From NCBI GenBank assembly GCA_002335865.1, contig DDCY01000029.1, positions 198,620 to 262,619 of the forward strand: DNA of 64,000 nucleotides. The letters are read 5' to 3'. Source of the DNA: Saprospiraceae bacterium UBA1994 (GTDB lineage Bacteria; Bacteroidota; Bacteroidia; Chitinophagales; Saprospiraceae). The notes under the pieces are model-generated. The model was given only the letters and a program-made list of their open reading frames with translations, made no database searches and was not told where the DNA came from. The translations under genes and the position numbers were made by a program. Positions 17,737 through 26,093 of the stretch are shown here, piece after piece (the stretch's first letter is position 1; every line of letters begins with the position of its first letter).

Positions 17737-18273
17737 ATGAGGAATAAGCATAAATATAAAAAAAAAGCATTTGATGACACCTGGAGCATATTCTTGAAGG
17801 TTATCTATATTTCACTATTTTTTATAGTTTTAGGATTTGGATACCTTCTATTAGAAAGTCCAATCAATAGTTATGTCAACCGAAAAGTATTAACTCCAGC
17901 AGAGTTGGTACTATTTCACAAGAATGCAGAGATCAGAAGGAATTTACAACGGAAAGATGATGATTGGGATCGTATCGAAAATGGAATTCATGTTCGTACT
18001 GGACTGTACGCCGATGATAATCTTGATTTGGTAATAGGTACGTGTACATCATGTCATAGTTCTAAACTTATTGCTCAAAATAAAGCGACTAGGGTAGGCT
18101 GGAAGAATATGATTAAATGGATGCAAGAGACACAAGGTCTCGCTGATCTTGGTAAATCTGAGCCAATAATTTTAGACTATTTAGCAAAATACTATGCACC
18201 TAAAGATACAGGTAGACGAAAAAATCTGGAGAAAATTAAATGGTATGTCCTTGATTTATCGAAAGAAATGTAA
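17737..18273 (+). CDS. Membrane-anchored mono-heme cytochrome c, probable electron acceptor of sulfite dehydrogenase
   Basis: The 178 residues have a basic N-terminus and one hydrophobic segment at about 17-38 without an obvious cleavage site, suggesting an inner-membrane anchor with a periplasmic C-terminal domain. There is a single heme motif, CTSCH at 103-107. NMIKWMQETQGL supplies Met residues that could serve as the distal ligand. The gene starts 2 nt after the molybdoenzyme stop, so it is cotranscribed and probably fills the SorB role. It has no resemblance to the di-heme enzymes of the 9.3-15.6 kb cluster. Confidence 0.82.
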   Translation: MRNKHKYKKKAFDDTWSIFLKVIYISLFFIVLGFGYLLLESPINSYVNRKVLTPAELVLFHKNAEIRRNLQRKDDDWDRIENGIHVRTGLYADDNLDLVIGTCTSCHSSKLIAQNKATRVGWKNMIKWMQETQGLADLGKSEPIILDYLAKYYAPKDTGRRKNLEKIKWYVLDLSKEM

Positions 18274-18309
18274 AATGGGGTAAATTTTAGTTTTGAATTT
18301 ATCTCAAAG

Positions 18310-18342
18310 ACTGATCAAAAACTGATCAAAAACTGATCAAAG
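18310..18342. repeat. Three tandem 11-bp units each containing TGATCA
   Basis: The unit ACTGATCAAAA occurs three times in a row (the last ends in G), starting 37 bp after the cytochrome stop. The spacing is close to one helical turn, so the three TGATCA palindromes lie on the same face of the DNA. It could be a regulator-binding array or simple replication slippage. The rest of 18274-18638 shows nothing clear. Confidence 0.8.
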
Positions 18343-18638
18343 ATCCAGCATTTTGATTTCAATATAGATAACTTAATATCTCTAAATATAATGGAGGTCG
18401 ATCATTGGTAAAATATTTAAATCAATAAAAATGATATTCAAGTTAGTTTTACACAGCAGTATCCTCAAGTAGTCTTAGATTTATTATCTCTTTAAATCTT
18501 CCATTATCAGTTCGTATGATTCATATGGGTAGAAGTATAGGAAATATATTTAAACTCGTAATTTCTATACAATAGCTCTATTTTGTTATTTCAGCTAAAT
18601 TTCATTGCAAGGTAAAATTTTGATAATTTTTGATTCAA

Positions 18639-19457
18639 TTATTTAGGTAGATTGATTTGAGCACTTTCTAACGCAGTGAGAGTTTTCTTGATAGCTTGAG
18701 AATTTATCTCTTCCGTGGTGTATTGTTTGTTAAATGTATTCACCCAATATTGCACTTGGATATTAATTGTACTTGCGCCTAAGTTTTTGATTAAAGTCGT
18801 TGCTGATCTTTCTTCTTGAAGTATTCCTGGTGTAGTATTGACTGCATCTAGAATGATACTTCGTGTAGCTTCTATATCAGTACCATATTTTAGTCCTATG
18901 TCAAAACTCTTCCTGAGATGTCCATCTGTAGTATAATTATAAAGAGGGGTTTTGATTATTTGACTGTTAGGTACGTATACATCTTTACCGTCAAAGGTTT
19001 TAATGTGAGTGTCTCTAAGACTCATCTCAGTAATTGTGCCTTCCACAGCTCCAGTCATAATAGTATCACCAATACTGAAAGGTCTGTTAAATGCCATGAT
19101 AATGCCAGCAAGAAAATTTTCAGCAATATCTTTGAATGCGAATCCAATAACTACAGATGAGATCGTGGCGGCACCTAATACGTTGCTCGCCATTTCATCT
19201 TGACCAATGGTGAATAGAAATACGAGAAGTCCAATAGAAATATTGACAATTCGAAAAATACTATCAATAAAGCCTATTAGTAACTTGTCTTCAGCTTGTT
19301 CAAGCACGAATTTTACAGATTTCTTTCTTAGATATTTGAGGATGGTCATTAGTAATCCAACTAAAACAAGAGCCAAAAGCACTTTAGGTATTATTTCTAC
19401 TAAATTGTCGTAGTATTTAGCCATATGCTCTCTAAGATCATTTACGATATCCATCAT
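18639..19457 (-). CDS. Small-conductance mechanosensitive channel, MscS family
   Basis: The 272-residue protein has three N-terminal membrane segments (about 20-42, 68-88, 92-118) and the MscS pore and beta domain: AATISSVVIGFAFKDIAENFLAG, then RPFSIGDTIMTG and DVYVPNSQIIK. A cytoplasmic alpha-beta domain completes the family length. It opens under membrane tension to release solutes during osmotic downshock. The start is the first of two adjacent ATGs. It is monocistronic; the small secreted-protein gene upstream ends with its own terminator. Confidence 0.93.
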   Translation of the reverse strand: MMDIVNDLREHMAKYYDNLVEIIPKVLLALVLVGLLMTILKYLRKKSVKFVLEQAEDKLLIGFIDSIFRIVNISIGLLVFLFTIGQDEMASNVLGAATISSVVIGFAFKDIAENFLAGIIMAFNRPFSIGDTIMTGAVEGTITEMSLRDTHIKTFDGKDVYVPNSQIIKTPLYNYTTDGHLRKSFDIGLKYGTDIEATRSIILDAVNTTPGILQEERSATTLIKNLGASTINIQVQYWVNTFNKQYTTEEINSQAIKKTLTALESAQINLPK

Positions 19458-19531
19458 CTCTTTGTGTTTTGTTGAAAAATATAATATCGACAGAAGTTAT
19501 GTTTTTCATTTAGAATATTTATTTCTAAGAA

Positions 19532-19565
19532 CAAAAAAGCTCATCGGAATTTCTTCTGATGAGCT
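19532..19565 (-). terminator. Rho-independent terminator after the small secreted protein gene
   Basis: An 8-bp inverted repeat (AGCTCATC at 19538-19545, GATGAGCT at 19558-19565) with a 12-nt loop is followed on the minus strand by a T run (19538-19533). It lies 24 bases past the stop at 19589. The plus strand also has a T run at 19571-19577. Confidence 0.78.
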
Positions 19566-19588
19566 CTGTACTTTTTTGATATTGATTA

Positions 19589-19957
19589 TTAGTTCTTTTT
19601 AGTATACCTTCTTTTATTACGAGCACTTTCTTTGTAAGCTTTCTTTTGATCACTATTGAAGACCCTCAGTATTGCGGGTTCAAATTCTTCAAAGATCTTA
19701 TCAAGGTTTTGTGACTTCGTAAGTTTGTCTTGATTACTTGCTCTTACAACATTTACTTTTTCTGATTTTACCTTTAGTAGTTTTTTCAGCTGGGTTGTCT
19801 GAATTGCAGATAATACTTGTGGCTTATCTTGGCTTCGAAGATCTTTTTGAATCATTTGAAGTTCCTGCTGCATAATCTTTGTCACTTTTGGGTCCGCATT
19901 CTGAGCAGAAGCATTGAGTCCAAATGCCGCAAATAATAGTATAAATAGAAATTTCAT
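19589..19957 (-). CDS. Small secreted basic protein of unknown function
   Basis: The 122 residues start with a clear signal peptide (MKFLFILLFAAFGLNASAQ) and continue as a charged, probably helical mature protein. It ends with DQKKAYKESARNKRRYTKKN, similar in style to the short Bacteroidota proteins with an EQKKAY-type motif. I know of no function for these; the shape recalls helical periplasmic proteins such as Spy/CpxP, but without a convincing motif. It has its own terminator directly downstream. Confidence 0.72.
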   Translation of the reverse strand: MKFLFILLFAAFGLNASAQNADPKVTKIMQQELQMIQKDLRSQDKPQVLSAIQTTQLKKLLKVKSEKVNVVRASNQDKLTKSQNLDKIFEEFEPAILRVFNSDQKKAYKESARNKRRYTKKN

Positions 19958-20086
19958 GATTGTATTCTTTTAAAGTATTGCAATTACCGAATTGTGAATA
20001 TAATAGGTTTTACGCCATTTTAATCATGACGTTAAAGATTTAAGACACTTTTAAGTCTTAAATCGTCCATCTGTTTTTCATTTTTA

Positions 20087-21058
20087 TTATTTAATTGCTG
20101 CTATTGTTCTCTCTATTAATGCCTTAGTAGCTTTGATTCCGGCAGTTTCTGATATGCCATCTCCTTCCCATTCTACACCTATAAACCCTTCAAAATCAGA
20201 ATCATGTATGATTTTCATCATTTTAGTAAAGTTAGTAGATGACTCATTGCCTTGCTTGTCAAATGCATGAGATTTTGCACTTACCGCCTTGGCATACGGC
20301 ATTAGCTCCTCTACGCCCAGATATCTATCATACTTCTCTATACAAGGTGTTCCCCATTTTTCTCCACCTTCTCTGGCGATACAGAAATTGCCAAAATCTG
20401 GTAAAGTACCGCAGTTAGGCATATTGATGTCATTCATTATTTGACTAAGCCATTTGGCATCTGAAGAGTATCCACCGTGATTTTCGACGATTATATTTTG
20501 ACCGTAATCAGCACCTATTGCTGCCAAAGAGGCAAGACTTTCAGTACATTTTTCTCTCTGCTCAGTCTTAGTACCTTCTCCCCATAGGTTAACACGTATG
20601 CTATGACAACCCAATGCTTTGGCTGCATATATCCACGGTATATGTTCATCTATAGCAAACTGTCGATCTTCTTTAGACAGTGCACCGAGAGACCCTGTCA
20701 GGTCGGTCATGATGAGTAACTGTTGGACCTCAGCTTTCTTTGCGACTTCGTTCATTTTATTCCAATAGCTAGTATCGGTAAGTCCAGCTTCTAAAAATCG
20801 AGACACATATTCTACACCAGTGAATCCAAGATTTCCAGCAAAACCAGCAAACTCTAGATTATCTAGCTGACCATTTTGTAGCATTCTATGGCATGACCAT
20901 TGGGCAAGTGATATTTGGTATCTACTATGATTGTCTGAGGATTCGTTTGATAGGTTAGGATTTACATTATTTTTATTAGCACATTCAGTCGTCTTGCATC
21001 CCATTAATGTTGCAAATGAAAATATTCCAAGTGATTTATTAAATTTTCTTCTTTCCAT
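20087..21058 (-). CDS. Exported sugar phosphate isomerase/epimerase-like TIM-barrel protein
   Basis: The 323-residue protein fits the xylose isomerase-like TIM-barrel family: GVEYVSRFLEAG, CHSIRVNLWG, QNIIVENHGGYSS, TLPDFGNF and FIGVEWEGDGIS carry the Glu, Asp and His residues that bind the divalent metal. The N-terminus MERRKFNKSLGIFSFATLMGC has an RR pair and a lipobox (Cys21), which suggests Tat export and lipidation; many Bacteroidota members of this family are exported. The substrate is probably a sugar or inositol derivative but is not readable. No partner genes are adjacent. Confidence 0.85.
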   Translation of the reverse strand: MERRKFNKSLGIFSFATLMGCKTTECANKNNVNPNLSNESSDNHSRYQISLAQWSCHRMLQNGQLDNLEFAGFAGNLGFTGVEYVSRFLEAGLTDTSYWNKMNEVAKKAEVQQLLIMTDLTGSLGALSKEDRQFAIDEHIPWIYAAKALGCHSIRVNLWGEGTKTEQREKCTESLASLAAIGADYGQNIIVENHGGYSSDAKWLSQIMNDINMPNCGTLPDFGNFCIAREGGEKWGTPCIEKYDRYLGVEELMPYAKAVSAKSHAFDKQGNESSTNFTKMMKIIHDSDFEGFIGVEWEGDGISETAGIKATKALIERTIAAIK

Positions 21059-21504
21059 TTTATTGCTAGTTGTCTTCTTTGTAAAAATACCAATATCTCT
21101 TTAAAATAGAGGTGCTCATATATTTTCATTAGCAAATTTATTGGAATAAAAATCAAGCTTTTTTATTCATGATTGCAAAGCATATCGGTTTATTGAGAAA
21201 TAGCAAGACAATAAATATCCATTGTTCAGAGTTTACTTTCGCCCTCACTTCATCAAAATTGACTGATGATGTTGGGATGGATTGTTCTATCTTTGGAAGG
21301 GAAAGAAATGTTCTAATAATAGTGTTAAAAGACCATCAACCCTGCTAATATATTACTACAAAACCACTCACTGAAATAATGTGATAGTTAGCAATTAAAG
21401 ATTCATTAAATTGAATCTATATTAATAAATACACCATTTCATTACTTAGAGTTATAACTTATTGACTGCGAATGTCTATCTCATTATTTTTGAAGTTCTA
21501 TTAA

Positions 21505-21669
21505 GTAGAGAAAGTGGTTGAAGAAATATCTAGTAACATTGGGCATAAAATTTGGGCTATATCTTCATTTTACTTTGGTGGTACGCACGCCATTTTACAT
21601 ACAAATAGTGGATATGAAGCATTTGGCGGTCTAAGAAGATATGGTAAAGCTTTTATGAAGATCAATTAG
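21505..21669 (+). pseudogene. C-terminal relic resembling gamma-glutamyltranspeptidase
   Basis: In the 736-bp space upstream of nhaB, a 54-codon frame between two stops reads VEEISSNIGHKIWAISSFYF, then GGTHAILHTNSGYEAFGG and LRRYGKAF. This matches the end of gamma-glutamyltranspeptidases as I remember it (IGHKV..., FGGTHAI, then a DPRRDGKA-like tail), with the tail degraded. No catalytic Thr region or start codon is present. The remainder of 21059-21504 holds nothing recognisable. Confidence 0.42.
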
Positions 21670-21682
21670 ACCTTTTAGTTAG

Positions 21683-21712
21683 CCTGAATGTCAGGTCAAT
21701 CCGTTACTTTTG
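21683..21712 (+). promoter_or_regulatory. Candidate nhaB promoter with inverted repeat
   Basis: TACTTTTG at 21705-21712 matches the Bacteroidota -7 consensus TAnnTTTG, about 80 bp before the nhaB ATG. Ten bases upstream, at 21683-21695, is a perfect inverted repeat CCTGA-ATG-TCAGG in the place of the -33 region. It could be a regulator site; no clear TTTG element is present. Confidence 0.4.
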
Positions 21713-21794
21713 CACTTATTTTCAAATAGATAGCCGTTAAACTTTTTCAGATCGGTTTTCTCATCATTAATAAAACGCGTAACTGCTCTTCGAT

Positions 21795-23291
21795 ATGTTT
21801 GATTCTTTTTTAGGAAATAGCCCAAGATGGTACAAGCTAACAATGATTGGATTTTTACTATTCAATATTGTCTCATATTTCATTTTAGGCCCAGCCATCA
21901 CTGCTTGGCTCTTTATTGGAGAATTTATTTTCACACTCGCAATGGCACTTAAATGTTATCCTCTGCAGTCTGGAGGTATATTAGCTATAGAAGCCTTATT
22001 TCTTGGATTAACTACACCTAAGCATGCTTATAACGAAGTATTAGCAAATCTTGAAGTAATCCTATTACTGGTTTTCATGGTCGCAGGCATCTACTTTATG
22101 AAACCATTACTGATGTATATCTTCAGTAAAGTATTCACTAAAGTGAAGTCAAAGACAGTTCTATCATTATTATTTGTATTCTTATCAGCTGTACTTTCCG
22201 CTTTCTTAGATGCACTTACGGTGACAGCAGTATTGATATCTGTAACGGTTGGATTCTATGGTGTATATGATAAGATACGATCAGGATCCTCTGATTTAGA
22301 TAACAATGGAACAGTGGATTTTAAGCAATTAGGAGGAGATACATTGGAACAGTTCCAAGGGTTTCTTAGAAGTTTGATTATGCACGGTGTTGTGGGTACA
22401 GCATTAGGTGGAGTTTGTACTCTTGTAGGTGAGCCTCAGAATCTATTGATCGGAGAGAAGATGGGATGGGACTTTATAGAGTTTTTTTTTAGAATGGCCC
22501 CAGTAACGATCCCAGTATTAGGAGCAGGATTATTGACTACTGTTTTACTAGAAAAAACAAAGTGGTTTGGTTATGGTGATAAGTTGCCAGAAGAAGCAAG
22601 AGCGATTATCGAAGCTTATACTGAAGAGGCGGATAAAAACAGAACAGATAGACAAAAGTACGATCTAATAGTGCAAGGCGTTGCAGCGCTATTGTTGATC
22701 GTAGGTCTAGCATTACACCTAGCTCCAGTTGGGTTTATAGGTCTAGGATTGATAATCTTCCAAACAGCATTCATGGGTATTACTGATGAGCATTCATTAG
22801 GAAAATCATTCGAAGAGGCATTACCATTCACAGGTCTTATAGTAGTGTTCTTCGTAATCGTAGCTATGATTCATGATCAGCATTTATTTGCTCCTATTAT
22901 TGATTACGCATTTTCCTTAGCTCCAGCCGATCAACCTAAGTTCTTTTACATAGCATCAGGAGTCTTGTCTATGATTAGTGATAATGTATTTGTCGCAACT
23001 GTTTTCATCGGCGAGATCGCATCATCCTTTGGTGATACAGTTGTGCCGGGTGCAGCATCATTTGACCAAGGACAAAGAGATCTATACGAATCCCTTGCCG
23101 TTGCGGTAAACACAGGGACTAATCTACCAAGTGTAGCCACACCCAATGGACAAGCAGCATTCTTGTTTTTGTTGACTTCTGCTATTGCGCCATTGATCCA
23201 TCTTAGTTATATGAAGATGGTAAAGATGGCAATACCATATACCATAGTATTGGGTATTTTAGGATTCATAGGTATAGTATTCTTCTTATAA
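21795..23291 (+). CDS. nhaB: Sodium/proton antiporter NhaB
   Basis: The 498 residues follow the NhaB family from end to end: an opening FLGNSPRWYKL, FIFTLAMALKCYPLQSGG, LANLEVILLLVFMVAGIYFMK, LSAFLDALTVTAVLISVTVGFYG, GGVCTLVGEPQNLLIG, and a C-terminal NLPSVATPNGQAAFLFLLTS. About 12 hydrophobic helices are present. It exports Na+ in exchange for H+ across the inner membrane. A second, unrelated antiporter (NhaC) is encoded 1.3 kb downstream with dusB in between, consistent with life in salt water. Confidence 0.95.
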   Translation: MFDSFLGNSPRWYKLTMIGFLLFNIVSYFILGPAITAWLFIGEFIFTLAMALKCYPLQSGGILAIEALFLGLTTPKHAYNEVLANLEVILLLVFMVAGIYFMKPLLMYIFSKVFTKVKSKTVLSLLFVFLSAVLSAFLDALTVTAVLISVTVGFYGVYDKIRSGSSDLDNNGTVDFKQLGGDTLEQFQGFLRSLIMHGVVGTALGGVCTLVGEPQNLLIGEKMGWDFIEFFFRMAPVTIPVLGAGLLTTVLLEKTKWFGYGDKLPEEARAIIEAYTEEADKNRTDRQKYDLIVQGVAALLLIVGLALHLAPVGFIGLGLIIFQTAFMGITDEHSLGKSFEEALPFTGLIVVFFVIVAMIHDQHLFAPIIDYAFSLAPADQPKFFYIASGVLSMISDNVFVATVFIGEIASSFGDTVVPGAASFDQGQRDLYESLAVAVNTGTNLPSVATPNGQAAFLFLLTSAIAPLIHLSYMKMVKMAIPYTIVLGILGFIGIVFFL

Positions 23292-23338
23292 TAATCGAGT
23301 TTGAATCTATCAGAAGACGCTCAAGTTGCAGAACGAAA

Positions 23339-23346
23339 TACTTTTG
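23339..23346 (+). promoter_or_regulatory. Candidate -7 box for dusB
   Basis: TACTTTTG fits TAnnTTTG, 45 bp before the dusB ATG and 48 bp after the nhaB stop. An inverted repeat CTAGTT/AACTAG (23358-23377) follows in the leader. It suggests dusB has its own promoter rather than relying on nhaB. Confidence 0.42.
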
Positions 23347-23390
23347 TACTAACTTATCTAGTTATCTAATCAACTAGTTAACCAAACCAA

Positions 23391-24395
23391 ATGGCAAAAA
23401 TAGCTAACGTAGATCTTGGTGATTTCCCTCTCTTATTGGCTCCTATGGAGGATGTAAGTGATCCACCATTTAGAGCATTGTGCAAGGAGCAAGGCTGTGA
23501 TATGATGTATACAGAGTTTATTAGTGTAGAAGGTCTTATCCGTGATGCTACCAAGAGTGTTGCCAAGCTAGATATATATGATGAAGAGCGTCCGATAGGT
23601 ATACAGATATTTGGTGCTGAGATCGACTCTATGCGTAGAGCCGCAGAGATCGTTGAAGAAGCAAAGCCTGAGGTATTAGATATCAACTTTGGATGTCCGG
23701 TAAAAAAGGTAGTTTGTAAGATGGCAGGTGCAGGTATTTTACAAGACATCGATCGTATGGTGAGCTTGACTAAAGAGATAGTGGATGCTACTAATCTGCC
23801 TGTTACAGTGAAGACAAGGCTTGGTTGGGATGATAATACGATACGTATAGAAGAAGTTGCTGAAAGACTACAAGATATAGGTATCAAAGCTTTATCTATT
23901 CACGGACGTACTCGTAAGCAGATGTATAAGGGTGAAGCGGACTGGACTCGTATTGGGAATATTAAAAACAATCCACGAATTCATATACCGATCTTTGGGA
24001 ATGGAGATATTAATAGCCCTCAGAAGGCTGTCGAATACAAAAATAAATATGGTGTCGATGGAATCATGATCGGTAGAGCGAGTATAGGTTATCCATGGAT
24101 ATTTCGTGAGATAAAGCATTATATCGCAACAGGTGAGATTTTGGATGCGCCTACAGTGGCCGAGCGTGTTGATGCAGCTAGACGTCACTTAAATCATAGT
24201 ATAGAGTGGAAAGGATTGCGAGTTGGTGTTAACGAGATGAAAAGACACTATACAAATTACTTCCGGGGGTTTAGAGATATAAAAGCTTACAGAGCTAGAC
24301 TTGTCTTGGAAAACGATCCAGCAAATATTCATGGTATCTTAGGTGAGATTATGGATGTCTATGATGATAAGCCGGAAATGGTAATGACAAGGTAG
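23391..24395 (+). CDS. dusB: tRNA-dihydrouridine synthase B
   Basis: The 334 residues have the DUS FMN TIM barrel: LLAPMEDVSDPPFRALC, YTEFISVEGL, the catalytic Cys in DINFGCPVKKVVCKMAGAG, PVTVKTRLGWDD, LSIHGRTRKQMYKGEADW and GIMIGRASIGYPWIF. A C-terminal helical tRNA-binding domain follows. The enzyme reduces uridines of the tRNA D-loop with NADPH via FMN. The gene is set between two Na+/H+ antiporter genes without functional relation to them. Confidence 0.94.
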   Translation: MAKIANVDLGDFPLLLAPMEDVSDPPFRALCKEQGCDMMYTEFISVEGLIRDATKSVAKLDIYDEERPIGIQIFGAEIDSMRRAAEIVEEAKPEVLDINFGCPVKKVVCKMAGAGILQDIDRMVSLTKEIVDATNLPVTVKTRLGWDDNTIRIEEVAERLQDIGIKALSIHGRTRKQMYKGEADWTRIGNIKNNPRIHIPIFGNGDINSPQKAVEYKNKYGVDGIMIGRASIGYPWIFREIKHYIATGEILDAPTVAERVDAARRHLNHSIEWKGLRVGVNEMKRHYTNYFRGFRDIKAYRARLVLENDPANIHGILGEIMDVYDDKPEMVMTR

Positions 24396-24514
24396 AGATT
24401 GGCTTTCACAGAAATCGCTTGGATCAACGAGTATCATGTATCTTTCCTAGAAAACATATGGGCTCTGAGTTTCATTGACATAAAACTCCCTCTATTTGTA
24501 CACCTCTTCACATA

Positions 24515-24530
24515 ATTGTATTATTACAAT
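24515..24530 (+). promoter_or_regulatory. Leader inverted repeat before nhaC
   Basis: ATTGTA-TTAT-TACAAT forms a 6-bp stem with a 4-nt loop, ending 23 bases before the nhaC ATG. It could be an operator half-pair or an mRNA hairpin near the ribosome-binding region. A TATTTGTAC sequence lies just upstream but is not a full promoter match. Confidence 0.3.
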
Positions 24531-24553
24531 ACAATAACCCAAATAGAGAAGAG

Positions 24554-26017
24554 ATGTCGATCAACAAAGATGAAACCAATAATGTATCAAACGAGCACAT
24601 CGTAGAAAATAGAGAACTTAATCTAATTCAGGCTCTTATTCCTGTTGTCTTGTTGATGGCTATGCTAGCGTACAATATCTTTGCTAAAGAAGGAGAATGG
24701 CTAGGAGGATATTCTAATCAATATATACTGTTGATAGGTGGATTGTTTGCAGCTCTAATGGGTCTTTATAATAAGACCTCTGTTCGAACGATGATTGAGG
24801 AGGTCTACGAGAATCTCAGAAGTGTCTTCGTTCCCATTATGATCTTATTTTTAGTAGGAGCACTCGCTGGTACATGGCTAGTGAGTGGTATTATACCATC
24901 TATGGTGTATTATGGATTGCAGGTATTGAGTCCAGGTATATTCTTGCCAGCATCTGTGATTATAGCGGCCATAATCTCCATTGCTACTGGATCTTCATGG
25001 ACTACTTCTGCAACGGTTGGTATCGCCTTGATAGGTATTGGTACTGCATTAGGGATTCCAGTTGGTATGATCGCGGGAGCTGTAATCTCAGGAGCATACT
25101 TTGGGGACAAGATGTCTCCGCTTAGCGATACTACTAATCTTGCTCCAGCTATGGCAGGTTCAGATCTATTTACTCATATCAAGTATATGGCGTTTACTAC
25201 TGTTCCGACAATTTCTATCGCTCTAATTATATTTATTATTCTTAGCCTTACCATTGACACTAGCGGTAGTACAGATATAGGCGAACTTCTTACGACTATG
25301 GATACCACATTCAATATCACACCATGGTTATTTTTAGTGCCATTGTTGGTAGTCGTGATGATCATATTGAAGTCTAAGCCCCTTGTTGCTCTCGGAATAG
25401 GGGTGGCGATGGCTGCAATCTTTGCGCTGATATTCCAACAAGATATACTAGCAGGTATTGCAGATTCTAATTTTGCAGCAATAGTTCAAGCGGTTTTTAC
25501 CGATACAGCTATCGTTACAGAGAATGCGACATTAAACGATCTATTTACTGCCGGGGGTATGAATGGAATGCTTTGGACGATTTATCTTATTATATGCGCT
25601 ATGGTTTTTGGAGGTATCATGGATGGAATAGGTGCTTTAGATCGCATTACAAAGACTTTACTATCGGTGGCAACATCTACCTTCGGATTATTCGCCAGTA
25701 CTGTAGCAAGTTGTATTGGACTCAATATAGTAGCGAGTGATCAATATCTAGCGCTTGTGATTCCTGGAAAGATGTTTAAGAAAGCATATGAAGACAGAGA
25801 ATTAGCACCAGAAAATCTTAGTAGAACCTTAGAAGATGCAGGAACAGTTACTTCAGTACTGATACCATGGAATACATGTGGAGCCTATCAAGCAGGTGTA
25901 TTAGGTGTAGGAGTAGGAGAGTACTTCATTTATGCGATATTTAATTGGTTGAGTCCAATAATGACTCTGGTCTTTGCGGCATTTAAGTTTAAGATTCGAA
26001 AATTAGCCAAAGGGTAG
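24554..26017 (+). CDS. nhaC: Na+/H+ antiporter NhaC family
   Basis: The 487-residue membrane protein shows the NhaC pattern: SIATGSSWTTSATVGIALIG, AGAVISGAYFGDKMSPLSDT with TNLAPAMAG, and the C-terminal half LEDAGTVTSVLIPWNTCGAY. About 11 to 12 helices are visible. The family exchanges Na+ for protons; some members exchange other substrates such as malate/lactate, which cannot be excluded. Together with nhaB it gives two antiporter types within 4.3 kb. Confidence 0.93.
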   Translation: MSINKDETNNVSNEHIVENRELNLIQALIPVVLLMAMLAYNIFAKEGEWLGGYSNQYILLIGGLFAALMGLYNKTSVRTMIEEVYENLRSVFVPIMILFLVGALAGTWLVSGIIPSMVYYGLQVLSPGIFLPASVIIAAIISIATGSSWTTSATVGIALIGIGTALGIPVGMIAGAVISGAYFGDKMSPLSDTTNLAPAMAGSDLFTHIKYMAFTTVPTISIALIIFIILSLTIDTSGSTDIGELLTTMDTTFNITPWLFLVPLLVVVMIILKSKPLVALGIGVAMAAIFALIFQQDILAGIADSNFAAIVQAVFTDTAIVTENATLNDLFTAGGMNGMLWTIYLIICAMVFGGIMDGIGALDRITKTLLSVATSTFGLFASTVASCIGLNIVASDQYLALVIPGKMFKKAYEDRELAPENLSRTLEDAGTVTSVLIPWNTCGAYQAGVLGVGVGEYFIYAIFNWLSPIMTLVFAAFKFKIRKLAKG

Positions 26018-26059
26018 TAGGCATATAGTTAGGTCATTAGTTATTGGGCGATAACTCAC

Positions 26060-26067
26060 TATATTTG
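26060..26067 (+). promoter_or_regulatory. Candidate -7 box for cca
   Basis: TATATTTG fits TAnnTTTG and ends 26 bp before the GTG start of cca. It lies in the 76-bp gap after nhaC, so cca is probably transcribed on its own. No clean -33 element is present. Confidence 0.45.
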
Positions 26068-26093
26068 TGACTCAAAATCCATAAATTGATACT

